DNA of 8,070 nucleotides from Candidatus Stahliibacteriota bacterium CG08_land_8_20_14_0_20_40_26 (GTDB taxonomy: Bacteria > Hydrothermota > UBA3073), in assembly GCA_002774315.1 (NCBI GenBank), contig PEYP01000014.1, forward strand, positions 1 to 8,070, given 5' to 3'. Each line of letters begins with the position of its first letter. Positions within the stretch are counted from its first letter, which is position 1. The notes under the pieces were generated by a model. It searched no databases. It had not been told where the DNA came from and worked only from the letters and a program-made list of their open reading frames with translations. Positions 1 to 5,958 of the stretch are shown in pieces. A program made the translations under genes and the position numbers.

Positions 1-24
1 TGCTCCCCAATCACCGACAGTCAT
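1..24 (-). CDS. 5' end of an unidentified leftward gene (partial)
   Basis: An ATG (complement of 22-24) opens a frame reading MTVGDWGA that stays open to the window edge. An SD-like AGGGGG (complement of 31-36) lies 6 bases upstream, a good spacing. It follows the RAYT gene by about 90 bases on the same strand. Only eight codons are visible, so no family can be named and the call rests on the SD plus start arrangement alone. Confidence 0.35.
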
Positions 25-69
25 AAATCACCCCCTATTAGTAGTGATGTCAATTGAAATATTAGTCAA

Positions 70-96
70 CGGATTAAACGGATTTAGCGGATTGAA
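70..96. repeat. Nonamer tandem repeat, three units (CGGATTNAA type)
   Basis: Three consecutive 9-bp units begin with CGGATT at 70, 79 and 88. The stretch 65-84 recurs in inverted orientation at 6499-6518, upstream of murJ, with 19 of 20 bases matching. It is therefore a dispersed family and not a chance tract. It lies between the RAYT stop and the partial gene at the left edge. Confidence 0.6.
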
Positions 97-116
97 GAAA
101 GATTACTTTGTTTTTC

Positions 117-680
117 TTATCGCTCATAAATTTCCCTCCAATATAAATCGTGGTCTAAATTGAAGTTTTCCGATTTTGGGTTTTCCCTATCCAGTTCCCA
201 TTTTAAGGGGTTGTTCTGGATGTATTCCCTTATTCGGTTTAGTTCATTTTCGTTTCTAACAACGCGTTCATAATAATTGCGTTGCCAAACAGGGATGCCA
301 GGTGTATTACGCAATTTGTTAGTTCGTTTGGTTACAGCAGATTTGAAACCTCGAACGATCGAACCAATAGTCTGGGATGGCGAACGAAATTTATTTGTAG
401 GGGCGTATTGCAATACGCCCCTACGGATGATGAACAATATCGCATGAAAATGATTGGGCATAACAACGTATTCATCTAATTCAACATTTTTTCGGATTTG
501 TGGTGTTTTTAACCATTCGGTTTCAATAATTCGTCCAAATTTATTGGCTCGCATTTCGCCATTAACTATATTTCCTAACATACATTTCCTGTTGTGCGTA
601 CAAATCGTGATAAAATACGCACCTGGTTGGAAATAGTCATAATGGTTCAATCTGATGGAGTGTCTGTGATGTTTGGGCAT
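117..680 (-). CDS. REP-associated tyrosine transposase (RAYT), Y1/IS200-like domain
   Basis: A single-strand DNA nuclease/transposase of the HUH Y1 superfamily (Transposase_17 type), 187 residues, usual for a RAYT. Seen in order: N-terminal beta strand GAYFITICTHNR (20-31), the metal-binding HUH motif as HFH in VVMPNHFHAIL (77-79), TIGSIVRGFKSAVTK (104-118), then WQRNYYERVVRNENEL and REYIQNNP. By family comparison Y153 in REYIQNNP is the likely nucleophilic tyrosine; both active-site elements look intact. Residues 86-95 (RRGVLQYAPT) are encoded by a REP-like palindrome lodged in the gene. The ATG at 678-680 has no recognisable SD; a palindrome ends 10 bases upstream instead. RAYTs are typically single-copy, domesticated and linked to REP spread. 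No terminal repeats of a full insertion sequence were found. Assignment is firm; present activity is unknown. Confidence 0.92.
   Translation of the reverse strand: MPKHHRHSIRLNHYDYFQPGAYFITICTHNRKCMLGNIVNGEMRANKFGRIIETEWLKTPQIRKNVELDEYVVMPNHFHAILFIIRRGVLQYAPTNKFRSPSQTIGSIVRGFKSAVTKRTNKLRNTPGIPVWQRNYYERVVRNENELNRIREYIQNNPLKWELDRENPKSENFNLDHDLYWREIYER
397..424. repeat. REP-like 28-bp perfect palindrome inside the RAYT gene
   Basis: The left arm GTAGGGGCGTATTG (397-410) is followed directly by its exact reverse complement (411-424). The core is the same as in the copy at 691-712. It falls in frame within the RAYT gene and encodes RRGVLQYAPT, between the HFH motif and the IVRGFKS segment. GTAG stands at the 5' foot on both strands. 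It can form a long hairpin in mRNA or a cruciform in DNA. Confidence 0.9.
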
Positions 681-690
681 ATTTATTTAG

Positions 691-779
691 GGGGCGTATT
701 GCAATACGCCCCTACTGTTGCAAGGGCATATTGTAATATGCCCCTACTGTTGCAAGGGCATATTGTAATATGCCCCTAC
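691..779 (-). repeat. REP-like array: three GTAG-headed palindromes at 32-bp period
   Basis: Three palindromes lie between tldE and the RAYT start. Unit one is a perfect 22-bp palindrome at 691-712 (GGGGCGTATTG arms). Units two and three have 9-bp arms GGGCATATT/AATATGCCC at 724-743 and 756-775. The spacing is exactly 32 bp (692, 724, 756), with the shared linker CTACTGTTGCAA. On the minus strand each hairpin is preceded by GTAG (complements of 712-715, 744-747, 776-779), matching the GTAG foot known for REP/RAYT pairs. In a leftward transcript these would be stable hairpins after tldE. The last unit supplies the tldE stop codon. Confidence 0.88.
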
Positions 780-2086
780 GATTTTGTTGCTACGCTAACA
801 TTGTCAAACAACACTGCAGGGAAGGTTCCCATTGTTGCCGGGTAAAGTGTGTTCTCAACATCCAATACATTTTTCATTACCTCATATATATTACCTGCCG
901 CCATTGCGTCCTTTACAAATCCTACTATTTTTCCATTCTCCACATATAGAGCCGGATTGAGACCAATTGAGAAGTCACCGTTTGGAATGTTGCCACTGTG
1001 TGCTCCAAGTGCGCCGGCAGCGATAATTCCTCTATCAATCGATCTTATCAGTTCTTCAAATGATTTATCTCCGGGCTTTATATAGAGATGATTAAGAGAA
1101 GGAGTTGGTTTAATTGTTATTGAATCGCCCCCCCATACGGCACTCCTGAATCCATGTCCGGTTGGTTTTGTATTCAGTTTATTGGCATAATGAAGATCGT
1201 AATAGAAATTTTTCAAGATACCGTCTTCAACTATCGGAAGATGCTGGCATAAAGTACCTTCGTCATCAAAGCTTCTTGCCCCAGGCATCTTATCATTCAG
1301 GGAGTCATTATATATAGTGAGTTTTTTGTCAAATATCCTTGCACCCAACTTATCCGCAATCGGTGACTGTTTCTCGTAAATGCTTTTGCCACTCGTAGCA
1401 CTCAAAACTCTCCACATTAAAACATACATAGTCTCAGGCAGAAAAAGCACCTTCATTTTGCCACCCTTGGGATTTATTTCTTTTATAGATTTGTTATAGG
1501 TGCTTAGAATATAGTGCAAACAGTCATCGGGTGTCTTTTCAAATTTCTTATAAATTGTCTCTCTGCTAATTGAAGAATAACCACCGGGATACATAATTGA
1601 GTTATAGGTATAGTAAAAAGACAAATTTGTAGAAAGGTCAGTGCCATTACTGTTTATAAGTCGTATCCTGTTTATCACACGACCGGCATATATGTTGACC
1701 TGTCCACTTGTTTTAGGAGCAAGCAACTCACAAATTCTATTACATTCATCCACTATGGTAGTATTAGTGAGGTCCTCAATAGAGGGGTCGTATGTATTGA
1801 GTTTTGGTGAATCTTCTGTAAGGGGTAGGTCAAAATTTGCCTTAGCACCGCCCTTCAGAGAATTAAGTGCATTCTGTAGAAACTCATTCCGGTCAACCAG
1901 ATTTTTGGTAAATGCAAATCCCATCTTTCTATCCTTCATTATTCTGAGACTGAATCCCGATTGTAACTTGCTGTCAACATCTTTGAGCTTTGCATTCTCA
2001 AAACTAATCAAATCAGTTATCTGCTCAAGAGAGTAGATTTCTACTTTGTCACTTACCTTTTTGGCAATCTCCATCAATTTTTCCAT
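776..2086 (-). CDS. tldE: TldE/PmbA, non-catalytic partner of the TldD/E protease
   Basis: A 436-residue cytoplasmic protein of the TldD/PmbA (U62) family, close to E. coli PmbA in length. Recognisable segments are SGFSLRIMKDRKMGFAFT (43-60), FLPETMYVLMWRVLSATSG at the place of the TldD zinc helix (215-233), ARSFDDEGT (270-278), GILKNFYYDLHYANK (289-303), and the C-terminal IIAAGALGAHSGNIPNGDF and NPALYVENGKIVGFVKDA region. HExxxH is absent, as expected for TldE, which pairs with TldD to form the active heterodimer that digests unfolded or modified peptides (in E. coli, microcin B17 precursor and CcdA). The ATG at 2084-2086 overlaps the tldD TAA by one base (TAATG). An AGGAGG (complement of 2093-2098) lies 6 bases upstream inside tldD, pointing to coupled translation. 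The TAG stop lies within the GTAG of a REP-like unit, so the last residues may be locally altered. Confidence 0.93.
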   Translation of the reverse strand: MEKLMEIAKKVSDKVEIYSLEQITDLISFENAKLKDVDSKLQSGFSLRIMKDRKMGFAFTKNLVDRNEFLQNALNSLKGGAKANFDLPLTEDSPKLNTYDPSIEDLTNTTIVDECNRICELLAPKTSGQVNIYAGRVINRIRLINSNGTDLSTNLSFYYTYNSIMYPGGYSSISRETIYKKFEKTPDDCLHYILSTYNKSIKEINPKGGKMKVLFLPETMYVLMWRVLSATSGKSIYEKQSPIADKLGARIFDKKLTIYNDSLNDKMPGARSFDDEGTLCQHLPIVEDGILKNFYYDLHYANKLNTKPTGHGFRSAVWGGDSITIKPTPSLNHLYIKPGDKSFEELIRSIDRGIIAAGALGAHSGNIPNGDFSIGLNPALYVENGKIVGFVKDAMAAGNIYEVMKNVLDVENTLYPATMGTFPAVLFDNVSVATKS

Positions 2087-3450
2087 TATACACCTCCTAC
2101 AATAACATCTTTGATAATTATATGCGGTGCACCATGACAGGAACGGATATTTAGCTGTCCTTTACCACATCCACCTGCCTGGCACAGTACAAGGTCATTT
2201 CCTACCATACTGATGTTTTGCAAGGTCTTATATAGATTTCCGGAGATATTAATATCCCGAATCATCTCGTCAATTTTACCGTTCTTGACTATATAACCAT
2301 ACTGAGCACCAAATGTGAAGTTTTCCCCACTTGTCTGACCTCCCTTTGCATCGAGAATATACAATCCATCTTCAAGCTCTGCAAGTAGGTCATCAAAGGT
2401 GTTCGTGCCGGGTTGGATAAAGATATTTCCCATCCTTATAATTGGGGCAAAACGATAATCTTCTGCAATACAGTGGCCTGAGAGCGGCTCTCCGAAGGCA
2501 GCTGCCGTCCTTCTTGAATGCAAACGGCCTACAAGGACTCCATCTTTCAAAAGTTGGGTGGGCCTTGCTTCCACTCCTTCATCATCATATTTATAAAACC
2601 CTAACTGGTCGGGTATTGTTGGATCGTCAACAATATTTAAAACATTGCTTCCAAGTTTAGCTCCAAGTTGCATCTTTTCTCTCATCGTTGGGTTATCTTC
2701 AATAAGGTCAGCCTCAGAAAAATGGCCAAATGCCTCATGAGTAAAGACTCCAGCTATACTTGGGTTGAGTATAACATTGTAGGTTCCACCTTTAACAGGT
2801 TTTGCCTTTAGAAGTTCAAGCGCAATACCTGTCTTCTTCTCAAATTCTTCTTCCTTATCTCTCAGTAAAGCGAAACCATTACTTCCTCCAACACCTGCTC
2901 TCACATTTTGAATAAGATTTCCGTCTTTGCTTGTGATTAGGCCGTTTATTCTTGTTGTAGTTAAATCCTCTCTAATTTCGCTTCCTTCAGTACTAATAAA
3001 ATACTTTTCCCGTATCACTTCCAGATACTGAATATTAGTGGTGCTGATGCCCTTGTGTTTCAGGGGTATGCCGTTGTATTTCCTGGTTAGTTCAAGTTTT
3101 TCGTCAATGGAAATCATTCGTGGGTCCTCTTTTAGCTCTGGCAGAAATTTATCTTCAATTATTTCGGTTTTTGCAAACTCAACAGGTTTTTTGATATTTT
3201 TAGATATAAGTCGGGCATTTTCCAGAACGCTCTTTATTGCCTTTTCGGCATCAGCCGCTTTTGTAAAGGCTATAGAAGAAAATCCGCCGTTCTTGAGAAC
3301 CCTTAACACATAGCCGTCGGTCGTATTAGAACCGATCTGGTCTAATTCTTTACCATTGAAGGTAATTTTCGTCTCCTTTTTTGTTTCGTAACGAATGTCT
3401 GCATAATCGGGATTCATTCTTGAGATAATTGATTTTAATATTTCAAACAT
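2086..3450 (-). CDS. tldD: TldD, zinc metalloprotease subunit
   Basis: The catalytic half of the TldD/TldE protease, 454 residues from the chosen start (E. coli TldD is about 480). HEAFGH in GVFTHEAFGHFSEADL gives the HExxxH zinc and catalytic motif (H238, E239, H243). GGCGKGQ near the C terminus carries the family's third zinc ligand (C428). Other family blocks are GAKLGSNVLNIVDDPT, YKYDDEGVEARPTQLLKDG, and GGQTSGENFTFGAQYGYIVKNGK. There is no signal peptide or membrane segment. The upstream GTG at 3454-3456 overlaps the SD, so the ATG at 3448-3450, five bases after AGGAG, is taken as the start. tldE follows with a one-base overlap. The nitroreductase ends 88 bases upstream, so readthrough from it is possible; no strong promoter was seen in that gap. 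Confidence 0.95.
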   Translation of the reverse strand: MFEILKSIISRMNPDYADIRYETKKETKITFNGKELDQIGSNTTDGYVLRVLKNGGFSSIAFTKAADAEKAIKSVLENARLISKNIKKPVEFAKTEIIEDKFLPELKEDPRMISIDEKLELTRKYNGIPLKHKGISTTNIQYLEVIREKYFISTEGSEIREDLTTTRINGLITSKDGNLIQNVRAGVGGSNGFALLRDKEEEFEKKTGIALELLKAKPVKGGTYNVILNPSIAGVFTHEAFGHFSEADLIEDNPTMREKMQLGAKLGSNVLNIVDDPTIPDQLGFYKYDDEGVEARPTQLLKDGVLVGRLHSRRTAAAFGEPLSGHCIAEDYRFAPIIRMGNIFIQPGTNTFDDLLAELEDGLYILDAKGGQTSGENFTFGAQYGYIVKNGKIDEMIRDINISGNLYKTLQNISMVGNDLVLCQAGGCGKGQLNIRSCHGAPHIIIKDVIVGGV

Positions 3451-3455
3451 ATACA

Positions 3456-3460
3456 CTCCT
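3456..3460 (-). promoter_or_regulatory. Ribosome binding site that decides the tldD start
   Basis: AGGAG on the minus strand lies 5 bases before the ATG at 3448-3450. The alternative in-frame GTG at 3454-3456 shares its first base with this SD and so cannot use it. Confidence 0.8.
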
Positions 3461-3492
3461 TTCTAATAAATAAAACCCAAACACATCTTTTT

Positions 3493-3512
3493 GACACTGA
3501 TTGACACTGATA
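3493..3512. repeat. Decamer repeat pair (GACACTGATT type)
   Basis: Two adjacent 10-bp units, GACACTGATT and GACACTGATA, lie in the tldD leader gap. The same consensus, roughly RACRCNGATT, appears at 4312-4331, 5868-5887 and 5903-5932, and in an 11+10 form at 4139-4159. Confidence 0.6.
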
Positions 3513-3517
3513 TGTCA

Positions 3518-3541
3518 AGTTATTGAGTTATTAAGTTATTA
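3518..3541. repeat. Octamer tandem repeat, three units, overlapping the nitroreductase stop
   Basis: The units are AGTTATTG, AGTTATTA and AGTTATTA. Read on the minus strand the unit is AATAACTY, the same as units of the longer array at 4366-4442 in opposite orientation. The last three bases (3539-3541) are the TAA stop of the nitroreductase gene. Confidence 0.7.
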
Positions 3542-4105
3542 AAGGATGATATCGTCTAAGGCTCGCTTTGGAACATGGTGTATACCTTTACTATCCCGCC
3601 AATATCTGATATCACCACTGGGCCCAACTGTCTCAATTACTACAGTTTCCTTTGGCTTCCCAAGAGCCAGGACAAGGAGTATCTCGTAGTGGTGGGGTAT
3701 TTTTAAAGCCTTACGGAGTTCTTCTCTCTGTATTGAACCAATCATACAGCCACCTAAATCTTTTTCTGTTGCTCCAAGAAGGATGCTTTGAGCAACTATA
3801 CCATGGTCGCAGCCAAACGACTGTTTTATCTCCGTATCTCCAAGAATGATAATATATGCTGATGGTCTTTCACTCTCACATGGACCAGGCCAGTCTTTGA
3901 GGTAACCAGCCCAGGCAAGGTGAGGGAATATCAAGGCATTCTTTTTGGGGTTACAGGAAAGGATGTACTTTAGTGGTTGGACATTACCCGCTGATGCAGA
4001 GAGCCTTGCAAGGTCAACAAGTTCTCTCAGTGTCTCAAGCTCTATTGAGACTTCCTGATAAAATCGCCGATAACTTCTGTTCTTTAGTATTAAATCCCTT
4101 ATCAT
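3539..4105 (-). CDS. Nitroreductase family FMN oxidoreductase
   Basis: A 188-residue protein of the nitroreductase fold, an FMN enzyme using NAD(P)H; the substrate cannot be told from sequence. Seen in order: RSYRRF (10-15), the N-terminal phosphate/FMN-contact motif; SASAGNVQPLKY (36-47), the second FMN loop; HGIVAQSILLGATEKDLGGCMIGS (101-124), the helix plus glycine-rich turn; and LALGKPKE (146-153). The tail IRYWRDSKGIHHVPKR is typical of a short subgroup found in many anaerobes. The length is normal for single-domain members, and no signal peptide or ferredoxin domain is present. The ATG at 4103-4105 has AGGAGG (complement of 4111-4116) 5 bases upstream. The gene lies between the lipid-kinase gene (357-bp gap) and tldD (88-bp gap), so it may head a nitroreductase-tldD-tldE unit. 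That is inference from strand and spacing only. Confidence 0.92.
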   Translation of the reverse strand: MIRDLILKNRSYRRFYQEVSIELETLRELVDLARLSASAGNVQPLKYILSCNPKKNALIFPHLAWAGYLKDWPGPCESERPSAYIIILGDTEIKQSFGCDHGIVAQSILLGATEKDLGGCMIGSIQREELRKALKIPHHYEILLVLALGKPKETVVIETVGPSGDIRYWRDSKGIHHVPKRALDDIIL

Positions 4106-4134
4106 TCTGACCTCCTTTTTATTCCAGAGTATGC

Positions 4135-4188
4135 ATTAACCACAGATGAACACAGATGTTGCCTAACGGCGACCTTCGGTTCACAGAT
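4135..4188 (+). repeat. 54-bp inverted repeat, left copy
   Basis: This stretch matches the reverse complement of 5959-6012 at 52 of 54 positions (mismatches at 4143 and 4156). It begins with the decamer-like AACCACAGATG AACACAGATG and continues with the GC-rich TTGCCTAACGGCGACCTTCG, then TTCACAGAT. The two copies enclose the lipid-kinase and DUF3795 genes. Confidence 0.88.
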
Positions 4189-4197
4189 TGTAATGTT

Positions 4198-4220
4198 GTA
4201 GGCACAAATTTAATTTGTGC
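4198..4220 (+). repeat. GTAG-headed AT-rich palindrome
   Basis: GTAG (4198-4201) is followed by GCACAAATT (4202-4210), a central T, and the exact complement AATTTGTGC (4212-4220). The plan resembles the REP units beside the RAYT gene, with different arms. It may be a second REP subfamily. Confidence 0.6.
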
Positions 4221-4229
4221 TATTACCTC

Positions 4230-4280
4230 TCTACCGATAGGTAGATTTGCACGGTTTGAAACCCTGACTGCCGTCAGGCA
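4230..4280. repeat. Cluster of small hairpins, copy A of the CCTGAC/CCTGCC palindrome
   Basis: TCTACC-GATA-GGTAGA (4230-4245), GGTTT-G-AAACC (4253-4263) and CCTGAC-TGCC-GTCAGG (4263-4278) follow one another. The last also folds as TGCC-GTCA-GGCA (4269-4280) and shares its core with palindromes at 6078-6097 and 6352-6371. No T-run follows on either strand, so intrinsic termination is not supported. Confidence 0.55.
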
Positions 4281-4311
4281 GGCGTGCCTACATTCTGACT
4301 TTCTATTTTTT

Positions 4312-4331
4312 AACGCAGATTGACGCAGATT
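4312..4331. repeat. Decamer repeat pair (AACGCAGATT / GACGCAGATT)
   Basis: Two adjacent 10-bp units belong to the same family as those at 3493-3512 and 5903-5932. They are followed by weaker relatives (TTAGATTGTA, GATTGCAGC). Confidence 0.6.
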
Positions 4332-4365
4332 TTAGATTGTAGATTGCAGCAATGAGGATAAATAA

Positions 4366-4442
4366 CCCAATGATCTAATTACCCAATGACTTAATAACCT
4401 AATTACCCAATAACCTAATAACTTAATGACCCAATTACTTAA
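4366..4442. repeat. Octamer tandem array, nine full units plus a partial
   Basis: Units of consensus CYYAATDA start at 4366, 4374, 4382, 4390, 4398, 4406, 4414, 4422 and 4430, with a partial at 4438. Examples are CCCAATGA, CTTAATAA and CCTAATTA. The period is exact although bases vary at fixed positions. It ends about 20 bases from the stop of the lipid-kinase gene. Confidence 0.85.
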
Positions 4443-4462
4443 AAAGTGGGGGGATGCTGTGG

Positions 4463-5389
4463 TTACTTTGCAACAACGATTTTTACACTCTTTGGAATAA
4501 TTTCAAATTGAAATGGGGAACGACCCAGCGATTCTCCATCAACTTCAAGATAAATTTTTGGTTCTGATTCTATTGAGATAGTCTTTCCCCTGAATGTTTG
4601 AACCAGTGGATGATGGATAAAAGAACCGTCATACAGGTTCTTTACATTTTTTATTACCTCTAACTTTCCCAGTTTTTTTATTACAGTTACATCAAGTAAC
4701 CCATCGTCTGGAATAGCTTCTGGTAATTGCATCATACCACCACCATTATATTTACATATACCAACATTCAGACTAAAGACTTCATCTTCTGATTCTAATT
4801 CGTCAATTTTGAGCTTCACATTTGTATACTTATATCTTAGAAGGCACATAAACAGACTAGATAAATAAGGCACAACCCCATCACAACCGTGTTCTTTCAT
4901 GTAGTTTGCTCTTTCTGTCACAAAAGCATCGTATCCCGTTCCAACTACATTAACAAAATATCTTTTCTTCTGGATATCTGCATCATAGTATTTCACAAGA
5001 CCGGCGTCCTGAACAAAGGTTGTTCCATTTTTTATGGTAGTTATCGCATCTTTGTAATCAGGTGGTATACCAATTGTCCTTCCCCAGTCTTTTCCCTCAC
5101 CAGTGGATATCATAGCGAGGGTTACTTCAGTTGTGGGAACATGATTCTGAGTAAGCACCGCATTAACTACCTCATTTACGGTTCCATCTCCACCTACGCT
5201 AATAATATGTCTCCATCCTTTTTCAATTGATTCCCTTGCTAATTCTGTAGCATGGCATCTATATTTTGTAAAGACATACTTGAAATCTATTCTAGCATCT
5301 TTAAGTAAGCTGAAAATCTTTTTCCAGTCTTTTTTTCCTCTTCCAGAACCAGAGACGGGATTTACTATTACAAACCATTTATCCGTCAT
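4463..5389 (-). CDS. Diacylglycerol/sphingosine-kinase family lipid kinase
   Basis: A 308-residue cytoplasmic protein of the DAGK catalytic-domain family (DgkB/YegS/LCB5-like), of normal length. It is likely an ATP-dependent kinase of a lipid hydroxyl group; the substrate is unknown. Motifs: N-terminal VIVNPVSGSGRG (7-18), HIISVGGDGTVNEVVNAV (61-78) with the nucleotide-binding GGDGT, STGEGKDWGRTIGIP (95-109), FVNVVGTGYDA (145-155), PDDGLLDVTVI (227-237) and YLEVDGE (280-286) closing the C-terminal beta domain. An oddity is that the usual GTGND loop reads GEGKD, changing a normally conserved Asn to Lys and Thr to Glu; this may alter nucleotide binding or mark a subgroup. The ATG at 5387-5389 has AGGAGG (complement of 5396-5401) 6 bases upstream. 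The DUF3795 gene ends 67 bases upstream on the same strand, so cotranscription is plausible. Both genes lie inside a 54-bp inverted repeat pair. Confidence 0.92.
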   Translation of the reverse strand: MTDKWFVIVNPVSGSGRGKKDWKKIFSLLKDARIDFKYVFTKYRCHATELARESIEKGWRHIISVGGDGTVNEVVNAVLTQNHVPTTEVTLAMISTGEGKDWGRTIGIPPDYKDAITTIKNGTTFVQDAGLVKYYDADIQKKRYFVNVVGTGYDAFVTERANYMKEHGCDGVVPYLSSLFMCLLRYKYTNVKLKIDELESEDEVFSLNVGICKYNGGGMMQLPEAIPDDGLLDVTVIKKLGKLEVIKNVKNLYDGSFIHHPLVQTFRGKTISIESEPKIYLEVDGESLGRSPFQFEIIPKSVKIVVAK

Positions 5390-5406
5390 ATTTTACCTCC
5401 TCAATA

Positions 5407-5448
5407 GGCATTGGTCAATGGTCATTAGTCATTGGGCATTGGGCAATG
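5407..5448. repeat. Heptamer tandem array, six units (GKCATTG type)
   Basis: Six units in exact 7-bp register: GGCATTG, GTCAATG, GTCATTA, GTCATTG, GGCATTG and GGCAATG. It fills nearly all of the short gap between the DUF3795 stop and the lipid-kinase SD. Confidence 0.8.
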
Positions 5449-5456
5449 GAGTGGCC

Positions 5457-5801
5457 TTAAAGACTTTTTCTAATTTCTTCAAGGGTAGTCTTTGCTTCAG
5501 GCACATTATCAATAAATTTATTTAGCGTTTCGCAAGCATAATCATCACAATAGGCACAATTCTTAACGCCCTTTTCCTGTCCACATTTCCTTATTTCGCA
5601 AACCCTGCAGTAGTTAAAAAGTCGTTCGCTTTCCGACAGACATCCATCGCAATTGATATCTTCAGGTTTAAACTCCGCGTTGAACTGCTTAGACCACATC
5701 TCGGCAACCTTCTTCCTTTCATTATCGTCATTCTTTTGTGTTGCCAGAAATGCGGGACACTCACTACAAATTATTCCGCAATAGGCAATCGTCTTTTTCA
5801 T
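5457..5801 (-). CDS. DUF3795 cysteine-rich protein
   Basis: A small soluble protein of 114 residues from the chosen start, recognised as DUF3795 from its cysteine pattern. YCGIICSECPAFLAT comes near the N terminus, then INCDGC, FNYCRVCEIRKC and GVKNCAYCDDYACE. Eleven cysteines (positions 8, 12, 15, 51, 54, 65, 68, 73, 82, 85, 90) sit mostly in CxxC or CxxxC spacing, which suggests zinc or iron-sulfur binding; that is inference. The function of the family is unknown to me. There is no signal peptide or membrane segment. An AGGAGG stands 8 bases before the ATG at 5799-5801; the in-frame GTG at 5808-5810 overlaps that SD and is rejected. A well-formed leftward promoter lies far upstream (6273-6301), implying a leader of about 465 bases if it is the one used. 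Confidence 0.88.
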   Translation of the reverse strand: MKKTIAYCGIICSECPAFLATQKNDDNERKKVAEMWSKQFNAEFKPEDINCDGCLSESERLFNYCRVCEIRKCGQEKGVKNCAYCDDYACETLNKFIDNVPEAKTTLEEIRKSL

Positions 5802-5809
5802 AATTCTCA

Positions 5810-5815
5810 CCTCCT
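5810..5815 (-). promoter_or_regulatory. Ribosome binding site that decides the DUF3795 start
   Basis: AGGAGG on the minus strand lies 8 bases before the ATG at 5799-5801. The competing GTG at 5808-5810 overlaps it. Confidence 0.8.
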
Positions 5816-5867
5816 TTTTGTTTAGCCATTATAGAATTTCAATATTTTATCGCTGCTCTGTTTTTTC

Positions 5868-5932
5868 GACGCTGATTAACGCGAATGACTTCTATTTTCT
5901 CTGATGCAGATTAACGCTGATTTACACTGATT
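5868..5932. repeat. Decamer repeats, a pair and a triplet
   Basis: GACGCTGATT AACGCGAATG occupies 5868-5887. GATGCAGATT, AACGCTGATT and TACACTGATT run in exact 10-bp register at 5903-5932. They are the same family and orientation as the copies at 3493 and 4312. Confidence 0.7.
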
Positions 5933-5958
5933 GTTTTTTATTTCAAAGTTTTTTATTT

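Larger units (their letters stand above)
4106..4462. other. 357-bp non-coding gap made of repeats
   Basis: No convincing coding frame or promoter was found. From left to right it holds one arm of a 54-bp inverted repeat, a GTAG-headed palindrome, two or three small hairpins, a decamer pair and a long octamer array. Each is listed separately. Confidence 0.7.

Noticed and set aside
282..479. Rightward frames antisense to RAYT, tldE, tldD, lipid kinase and murJ
   Set aside because: They are shadows of strongly supported genes, lack SD sites and show no protein-like conservation.
691..779. Regularly spaced repeats resembling a small CRISPR array
   Set aside because: The whole 32-bp unit, including the part between palindromes, is repeated, so there are no unique spacers; no cas genes are present and a RAYT lies next door.
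776..4105. Nitroreductase plus TldD/TldE read as a thiazole/oxazole peptide (microcin B17-like) cluster
   Set aside because: The nitroreductase is an ordinary short family member, not clearly McbC-like; there is no YcaO gene, precursor peptide or exporter in the window.
4263..4280. Intrinsic terminator between the lipid kinase and nitroreductase genes
   Set aside because: The stems are short and no U-run follows on the minus strand; the repeat family is a better explanation.
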